DNA from: Mytilinidion resinicola
Taxonomy: Eukaryota > Ascomycota > Dothideomycetes > Mytilinidiales > Mytilinidiaceae
Direction: 5' to 3'
NCBI RefSeq assembly: GCF_010093595.1
Contig: NW_022985463.1
Coordinates: 507,600-571,599 of the forward strand
Length of the DNA stretch: 64,000 nt
Shown: one piece after another, positions 57,303 to 64,000 of the stretch
Layout: each line of letters opens with the position of its first letter
How positions within the stretch are numbered: the first letter of the stretch is position 1
Program-made: the position numbers and the translations under genes
The notes under the pieces: generated by a model
The model's input: the letters and a program-made list of their open reading frames with translations, nothing else
Databases searched by the model: none
Told to the model about the DNA's origin: nothing

Positions 57303-57920
57303 CTAGGCAATGGTGTTAAGCCGGGCTACGTGCTCGCTCCAGCACGTGCCCTCTCTACAGAACGGAATGTTGCATACAGAATAGCCCCAATTCGTTCTTG
57401 GCGGCCTTTCACGGCGTTTCCACCCCCTGCTATCCTCTCGCTTCTTCTGTGTTGTATTAACAGATAGCTTAGCAAGAGCTTTTCGAGCGCCAAGATAAGG
57501 CTTTGAAGTTGCGCGGTGCTTAGCTAAGCAGCCGGCGCAGGTGGGTTGTTTTGTAAACATTTTAACATGCTAATACTTATTAACCGGTCTCTAAACAAGA
57601 TCTATAGGCCCCTTCGCTCTCTGTATAGAATTTTGCTGGCGATAGCGAATAGATATATATAGGAGCTTGTCTTATAGGTCTCGACAGAATTATAGATAAG
57701 TATTTTAGCGTAATACGCGCTCGCCTAAGCCCGGCTTAGGCCTATATAATAAGAGTATATAGCTATTACCTATAACTATATCTAATAGAAAACTCTATAA
57801 TAGCTTCTATATCTTTCTATAGATATAATTTATATTATAATAGCTGCGTATTTAGTCTACTACGTCCACGCCGTATATCTAGAGGTTATACTTATTAATT
57901 ATTACTAGAATATTAAGCTA
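57303..57920 (-). pseudogene. PiggyBac-like transposase, RIP-mutated C-terminal part
   Basis: The last 85 codons are open (57560-57303) and show MFTKQPTCAGCLAKHR, NTTQKKREDSRGWKRR, PPRTNWGYSVCNIPFC and REGTCWSEH, the Cys-rich zinc-binding end of fungal PiggyBac-type (DDE_Tnp_1_7) transposases. In the same frame, upstream and now TA-rich, YNL-stop-IYGVDVVD-stop-IRSYYN corresponds to the conserved YN..MGGVD.AD..R.YY block of this superfamily, with several stops after it. The N-terminal part is lost or unreadable. A gradient is visible: the C-terminal 250 bp are not RIP-mutated, everything further upstream is. Confidence 0.7.
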
Positions 57921-59020
57921 CGCCTGCGCCTTTTTACTAAATATTTTTACTATTTAATAATATTCTATAGCTGTTTTTATAGGTTATTTCTGTAGCTTAG
58001 CAATATAATTCTTCCTATTATATATAGTAGATAGGAATAAGACTATTATTATATTTTTCTAGGCGAATTCTATTACCTTATAACTCTTTAATAACTTACT
58101 ATATAGTATACTCTATAGAATTTGCCTATTATAGCTTAACTTAAGGTTTATAAGTAATAAAAAAAAGCTTTCTATAGGCTTAATTTTCTTTTTCTTTATC
58201 TAGTATTATAAAGCGCTAGATTATTTCTTAATAGTAATAATATTTAACGTACTCTATAAGCGAGCGGGCTACCTAAGTAAGCGGGCTACTCTATTACTAA
58301 AACGCGCTGCAAAATATAAATTGCTCTACAACGCTAATAAATATTAACTTAATATAACTTACAGTTTAATCTATAACAATTTCCTTATCTTTTTAACACG
58401 TATAAGTATTATATCCTGTCTTGCCGCAGCGCCTATAGCGCGCTTGCTGCCGTGTATTTCCACCCGGGCGCCTCCTATTTTAACGCATTTTGTCCTTAAT
58501 TTATTTATTAGCTTTTTTTTAAGCAATTATTTTAGGGGCGCTAGTACCTATATACCCCCTTTTTAGTAGTTATATACCCCCCTTTCTAGTAGTTGTACAC
58601 CCCCTAAACCCCTATTATTTTACCGCCTTTTAATTAGCTTAGAGCACTGCACTAGAGCTCCGGGTATTTACCTATATATTATATAAAGCTGTATAAATTA
58701 GAAAGGCTATACGCCGATTTATATAGCCTTGCCGATTTATATAGCCTTATATATAAGCTTATATATAAGCTTATATAGTATAAGTATAAGTCTAAGTTTA
58801 AGTATAGAATAGAAATTCTATTCTAGAAATGCCTATATATTTATAAATATACTAAACCTGTTAAAACCTTACTTTATTACAGCTTTTTTATATTAAGCCT
58901 AGCCCTCTTATATTACCGCCTCCGCCTGCTTAATATTTTAGTTAATTTCCGCCTTAATATCTTTATTATACGTTATAAGCTAATATAGAAGCTTTTCTCG
59001 GCTAAGCCTTTATACCTAAG

Positions 59021-59084
59021 GATAAGGCTAAGGCTAAGGCTAAGGCTAAAGCTAAGGCGTAGGCTAAGGCGTAAGCTAAGTACT
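59021..59084. repeat. AAGGCT-type hexamer microsatellite
   Basis: About ten imperfect copies of TAAGGC/TAAGCG in tandem, inside the 3.2-kb element. Confidence 0.75.
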
Positions 59085-59111
59085 ATTTTACCTTTAAGCT
59101 TATACTTTTTT

Positions 59112-59369
59112 CTATAGTACCTTATTTTTTATACTAGGCGGCCGGCCGCGCTTTTTAGCTATAGGTGCAGCTATAAGTATAGCTATAGGTATAGCTATAG
59201 GTGTAGCTATAGGTATAGCTATAGGTGTTACTATATACGCTGCTATATACGCTGCCGTATATACTGCTATATATACTACTGTATGCGCTGCTATATACGC
59301 TGCTGTATACGCTGCTATATATACTGCTATAGGTGCTGCTATAGGTGCTAGCAGCGGAGCTGTAGGCAT
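59112..59369 (-). pseudogene. Low-complexity frame ending in an AT-hook, part of the 3.2-kb element
   Basis: 85 codons made of a PIA/YIAAYTAA periodic stretch (DNA units like GCTATAGGTATA and GCTGCTATATAC) followed by KKRGRPPSIKNKVL. The AT-hook core RGRP is genuine-looking and is common at the end of fungal transposases. The periodic part reads like an expanded minisatellite after RIP rather than a working domain. Confidence 0.4.
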
Positions 59370-61739
59370 GCGTTCTAAAGGTATAGCTAGAGGTCCACTT
59401 TATATACTTCTACCTATAGCTACTGCACCCGTGCTTATAGCTTACTTAAATTTTAATAGCTTTTTCTATATACTATTATCTATATAGTAGCCTTTCTTCG
59501 GCTTTTTTAGGCGGCCCTTACAAATTATAATAATTTTTAGATTCTATACGTTGTAAAATAGAAGCTCTATAGCTGGCTAAAGTATATCTAGCCGGTAAAA
59601 CTACTAATAATAATTAATTTCTTATAGTTATATACGTAGTATACTATTCTTAACAACGCCTAGTGCTTAGTATAGACGATTATACAGCGTATACGTATAT
59701 AAAAGGCTATAGATTATTTTAAACGTATATATATAGCTCTATAGTTAGTAGTTAGCTAACTTAGCCTTTTATACTTAAGGCTTAAAAAAGCGTAGTATAT
59801 ATAGTGTAATCTTAAAGTATAGGTTATAGAATTCCGGTAAATTCACGTTATAAAGCTATTAAGTATACTATAAGGCCTTTTTATTTTTATATATAGCCTG
59901 GCTATTAAGTATAAGGTTAAATATATTAAGGAGAATATTATATAAGTAGCCGGTAGAAACCTAGAGGTACTGTTTTAGCGTGCTGTAGCCGCCCTTATTC
60001 CGTAATATAATACTATAATCGGTTAGTATTATACACCTAAATTTATATCTGCTTAACCTAAAACTTAATACTAAAATATACGAATTTAAAGCCTAAACTT
60101 TATAAAAGGTTTATAGTTATATAGAATAAGCAGCGCTAAAAAGGGTAAAAGTATAGCTTAAAGAATAATTAAGAAATAGGATATAAATACTTATACTATA
60201 CTAAAATATTAAGTGCTTTTTATATAGCAGTACGCCTACTACTACCTATACGGCTACTACTTATTATCTATATACTTAATTAGCTCCCACCTTTTTTAAT
60301 AGTCCTTTTATAGCTTCTTCTACTTACTTTTAAACTTATCCTAATTAACCTTCCTAACTAGAGCGCTCTAGCAGCTAAGGAATTTACTTTTTTTATCCTA
60401 TTCCTTTTTCTATATAGTAGCTCTTTTCTTATCTATTATAGGTATAGAAGGTGTGCTGCCTGCCTTATATATAGGTGCCTTTTTATAGACCTTAGCTAGC
60501 TTAGTAATAAAGTTCTTATTAATATACTATATATATAGCAGCTATAGAATACCCGGCTACTTAGCTTTTAGGGCCTTTTTTAACGCAGCTTTTTTATCTA
60601 TATAGAAAACGCGTGGGCGTAGTAAATACGCTTAGAAAAGCTTATAAAGCTGTTATACTGCCTAGTTATAGTTTAGGTTCTTTTCTTTTAAAATAAAATA
60701 ATAGGTAATCTTAAAGCTAGTTCCTATATATATAATACCCGTTATATATAGTAATAGTATACTAAAATAGTTAGTTTTATATATATAGTTAAAGAGGATA
60801 ATATTATAGTTAGACTTAAAAAGCTTAATTAACTATAGGTATATAAAAAAGAGGTAATTAACGCGGTTTTATTATTTAGTAAATAGCTATAAAAAAACTT
60901 ACCCGCTTTTCTATTACTACTATACGTTTCTAACGTATAAAGTAGTACCTAGATAAAACTAAGGCCTTTAAAAAGTTCCTTCCTATATAATTTACGCTTA
61001 TTATTAATATTATCCTTTATAATACTTACCTTCTACTTTAGCAGCTTTATATATATTGCTATAAATATACTACTACTAAAAAGGTTATTATAAATAACTT
61101 TTCTTACCTTTTTTATACGCTTAAGGCAATATAGTATAGGTAAGGCTATTATTTTAAGTATAGCTTTATAGCTAAAATAAAAGGCTTCTATTATTTCCTA
61201 TATTTATATACCTTTAGGCTGTTAGGTAAAAGTTCCTTTTATAGTATAGCCGGTTTTTTTACTTCTAGTTTTACGTATATAGTTCTAAGGTATATAAAAG
61301 CATGTAAAAGTATATATATATTATATTTTTTAGGTTGTTTTTACTATAGTCTTATCCGGTTTAGTATAATATTTAGCTAACCTATAGCCCTATAATAAGG
61401 CGTGTATTTATAAAGTAATATACGCTTTCTCTACTATAGTATAGTACGCTAGCTATAGCAGCTAAAGGGCTATAGTAAGTATATTATAGAGGTGTATTAT
61501 AAAAGTAGAGGAAAAGGCGGTAATTACTTATATACACGCCGTATTTAGAGTAAGTATTTAGAATTAGTAAGTAAATTAAGCAAGTAAATTAGAAGCCCTA
61601 GCCGGGCCTCTAAGCTAATTAAAAGGCGGTAAAATAACAGGGGTTTAGAAGGTATATAACTACTAGAAAAGAGGGTGTATAACTACTAAAAAGGGGGGTA
61701 TATAACTACTAAAAAGGGGGTATACAGGTACTAGCGCCC

Positions 61740-63084
61740 TATCCCACGGCGGTAAATAGAACCAGCTCTATCCTACAGCGGTAAATAGAACCAGCCCTTA
61801 TTCTATTTATTTATTAAGGATAGAAAATACTAGACCAGGGCGTAGATTTAGGCACAGGGCTTATTCCATTTATTTTTCAGAGGCAGGTTCTATTTATATC
61901 CCGCAGCCGGAATTGCACCAAATTTTAGTATATTATTCAGCGCATTTAGTTGCACCCTCCAGCCGATTTGCATTAGGTTAACCCGTGTAGTTGGTTAAGG
62001 TTAGGTGGAAGTTATAGTGTTCGCAGAACCGCTGCAACCGCAACTGAGCGCGCAGCAGAACACCACTAGCTGTAGCTATATACACCACACGAATATTAGC
62101 AGCAGCACTAAACCAATACCTATAGGAGGCAGGCGTGGTTAACATCTAACAATAGCGTATTAGGTGCAGGCAAGGAAGGTATAGCAGCAAATAAGGTAGC
62201 TACGGGCCCAATTTTTAGTTAGGGACGAGAACTTTAAGCCCGGACGTATATATTAGCGCAGATCCTGTGCAGTTGTATATAGATCCCGCGCAGGTATAGT
62301 TATATTATAAGTTAGGCTACAGTTATAATAGTTTAGCGGGTGGTTAGGGTAATTAGCAACCGCAGCAACTGTGGCAGCGAGGCGAAAAGGGGGTGGAAAT
62401 TGCACCCAGCAACCTATAAGTAGCACTATCCCACAGCGGTAAATAGAACTAGCCCTTATTCTATTTATTTATTAAGGATAGAAAATACTAGACTAGGGCG
62501 TAGATTTAGGCACAGGGCTTATTCTATTTATTTTTTAGAGGCAGGTTCTATTTATATCCCGCAGCCGGAATTACACCAAATTTTAGTATATTATTCAGCG
62601 TATTTAGTTGCACCCCCCAGCCGATTTATATTAGGTTAACCCGTGTGGTTGGTTAGGGTTAGGTGGAAGTTGTGGTGTTCGCAGAACTGCCGCAACCGCA
62701 ACCGAGCGCGCAGTAGAACACTACCAGCCGTGGCTATATATACTACACGAATATTAGCAGCAGCACTAAACTAATGCCTATAGGAGGCAGGCGTGGTTAA
62801 TATCTAATAATAGCGTATTAGGTGCAGGCAAGGAAGGTATAGCAGCAAATAAGGTAGCTATAGGCCTAATTTTTAGTTAGGGACGAGAACTTTAAGCCCG
62901 GACGTATATATTAGCGCAGATCCTATGCAGTTGTGCATAGATCCCGCGCAGGTATAGTTATGTTGTAAGTTAGGCTATAGTTATAATAGTTTAGCGGGTG
63001 GTTAGGGTAATTAGCAACCGCAGCAACTATAGCAGCGAGGCGAAAAAGGGGTGGAAATTGCACCCAGCAACCTATAAGTAGCAC
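61740..63084. repeat. Two tandem 658-bp repeat units plus a 29-bp partial unit
   Basis: Unit 1 is 61769-62426 and unit 2 62427-63084. Each begins TATCC(C/T)ACAGCGGTAAATAG and ends AACCTATAAGTAGCAC, with scattered C/T and A/G differences only, so the duplication probably preceded RIP. A partial copy (61740-61768) abuts the end of the 3.2-kb element. The units contain inner short motifs such as GCAACCGCAGCAACT. Confidence 0.85.
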
Positions 63085-64000
63085 TCGTCGCCGCCTATTA
63101 AATATTAAGCAAAAGTTAATTCCAGAGGCAAACTAAGTGTTTAAAATAGCTAAATCTAGTACTAAAAGCAGGTATTTTAAGTATTTAGCTAAATTCCAAT
63201 TAGCTATTTATAAAAAGTGCAGGTATAGCATATAGCTAGACTAGATTAAAGGCTATTTATAAAAGATCTATAAGGTACCGCGCAAAAAGGCCGATTTAAT
63301 TAGAAAAGGTGTGCGCAAATAGCCCGGAGTTATCTAGTATCCGAGTGAGTTTAAAATACCGGACAGTATTATAGCGCCAGTTAGCCAGTTACTATTATAT
63401 TCGGATAGATTATTATATTAACTAGAACCAGGCCGTTGCTGTTATATATTGCGGAGTATTAGGGTAATAAGAAAGTATTAGCAAAAGATCTATAGGTAGT
63501 TAGCAGGAAGGAAGCCAGGACAGCTAAGTTAATTAGGAGAAAAAAGGGTGCAGGCACGTATTAAAAAGGTATTTAAACACATCTATTGCCAGCGGTTTTT
63601 TATATAAGGCCACGGATTATAGTATTTTAAAGTATAACAACCTAGGTAAGGCCAGGAAGCCAGGCTAAAACCTGTTCCTATTAACAGCAAGATTATATAG
63701 GCGCAGTTAGGGAAGAAGATAGCAGAAGCGTGGGTAAATATAGAAAAGCGAGTCTAAACAACTATCTAGGCCGGTAAGAAAGACAAGGTAAACCTGTGGT
63801 TGGAGCGGACGCAGTAGTTGCTGTATTTAGTAGGTATAAAGAGGCCGGATTTATTAGCATATATTAAGGAGCTAAACGCAGACCTAAAGCAGGAGGAGGA
63901 ACCTATTAAAGCCGCAATTTAGGAGGCTATAAACGGGTTAGCGCGGTTTAGCCAGGCGTTAGTTATTAATCGAGTCGGCGTATTTATACGGTTAAAGGCA
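63085..64000 (+). pseudogene. RIP-mutated OrsD/DUF3505-like coding region, cut by window end
   Basis: One plus-strand frame, with many stops, keeps a recognisable line of motifs: FQLAIYKKCRYSI, YKVPRKKADLIRKGVRK, YPSEFKIPDSI, LEPGRCCYI, RVQARIKKVF, CQRFFI, then PVPINSKII and KKDKVNLWLERTQ, ending NRVGVFIRLKA at the window edge. I recall the fungal family in which a C2H2-like KxCRYxI..VPRKxAD..YPSE..LEPGRCxYICRS..CQRFFVQ pattern occurs (DUF3505, represented by OrsD of the orsellinic-acid cluster and by many repeat-associated copies). The gene continues beyond position 64000. Function of this family is not established. Confidence 0.55.

Larger units (their letters stand above)
58536..61739. mobile_element. 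3.2-kb element with about 110-bp terminal inverted repeats
   Basis: Left end 58536-58650 and right end 61612-61739 are inverted copies beginning GGGCGCTAGTACC. Inside each end a motif like TATATAACTACTAAAAAGGG is repeated three times, giving subterminal repeats. The arms extend to TTTAATTAGCT / AGCTAATTAAA. Long inverted repeats suggest a Mutator-like DNA transposon, but the interior is too RIP-mutated to confirm, and I see no certain target duplication. A minus frame with an AT-hook (KKRGRPPSIKN) lies at 59112-59369. Confidence 0.7.
57570..64000. repeat. RIP-mutated repeat block to the end of the window
   Basis: TpA is extremely frequent and CpA/TpG rare, apart from islands in the tandem repeats after 61730. 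Several elements are nested: the PiggyBac remnant, a 3.2-kb inverted-repeat element, a 658-bp tandem pair and a degenerate coding region. No intact gene is present. Confidence 0.85.

Noticed and set aside
61990..62010. GGTTAAGGTTAGG as a telomere repeat
   Set aside because: It is not a TTAGGG array; the motif occurs once per 658-bp unit.
1..64000. CRISPR array, rRNA or tRNA genes
   Set aside because: No spaced direct repeats of CRISPR type and no B-box-like GGTTCGAATCC element in a cloverleaf context were found by eye.

Overview
The window is a piece of a filamentous ascomycete chromosome, most likely a Dothideomycete-like Pezizomycotina fungus. Reasons: genes are split by many short introns (about 45-110 nt) with GT..AG borders and CTAAC/CTGAC-like branch sites, there are no operons, the protein families are typical of moulds, and two blocks of extreme TA-rich DNA look like repeats mutated by RIP (repeat-induced point mutation, C to T mainly at CpA). 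All assignments come from reading the sequence and from memory of protein families; no search was run.

Layout. 0.5-16.5 kb is a gene region of normal base composition: a small four-helix membrane protein, an OCH1-type GT32 mannosyltransferase, a Q/H-rich protein, a four-exon FabG-like SDR, a broken HSL-family hydrolase, and a large R/D/E-rich protein with DPR repeats. 17-26.4 kb holds a divergent pair (a broken Zn2Cys6 regulator and an intact eight-exon NAD-epimerase), a Cys-rich membrane protein, two TA-flanked MITEs and a second SDR with a GC-AG intron. 26.4-31.2 kb is nearly empty, with the remains of a C2H2-type gene. 31.2-38.4 kb is intact again: a coiled-coil membrane protein, an FAD oxidoreductase, and a divergent pair of haem enzymes, an unspecific-peroxygenase/chloroperoxidase and a fatty-acid alpha-dioxygenase. 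These last two could act one after the other on fatty acids (oxylipins), which is an inference from neighbourhood and chemistry.

39.3-52.8 kb is a graveyard. A protein kinase gene is cut by a 2.08-kb Fot1/pogo-type element; the kinase's 3' half and most of the element are RIP-mutated while its 5' half is not. It is followed by a BTB gene cut by a 218-bp hAT-like MITE with a perfect 8-bp target duplication, an RNase III-like gene with two stops, a dynamin-like GTPase with six stops, and a fungal gene of unknown function with three stops. Nearly all stops are of the kind C-to-T changes make. 53.7-56.8 kb has two intact genes (BTB plus zinc ribbon; FtsJ-type methyltransferase). From 57.5 kb to the end the DNA is again RIP-mutated: a PiggyBac-like transposase remnant, a 3.2-kb element with about 110-bp terminal inverted repeats, two tandem 658-bp repeats, and a degenerate OrsD/DUF3505-like coding region that runs off the end.

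No CRISPR array, rRNA or tRNA was seen.
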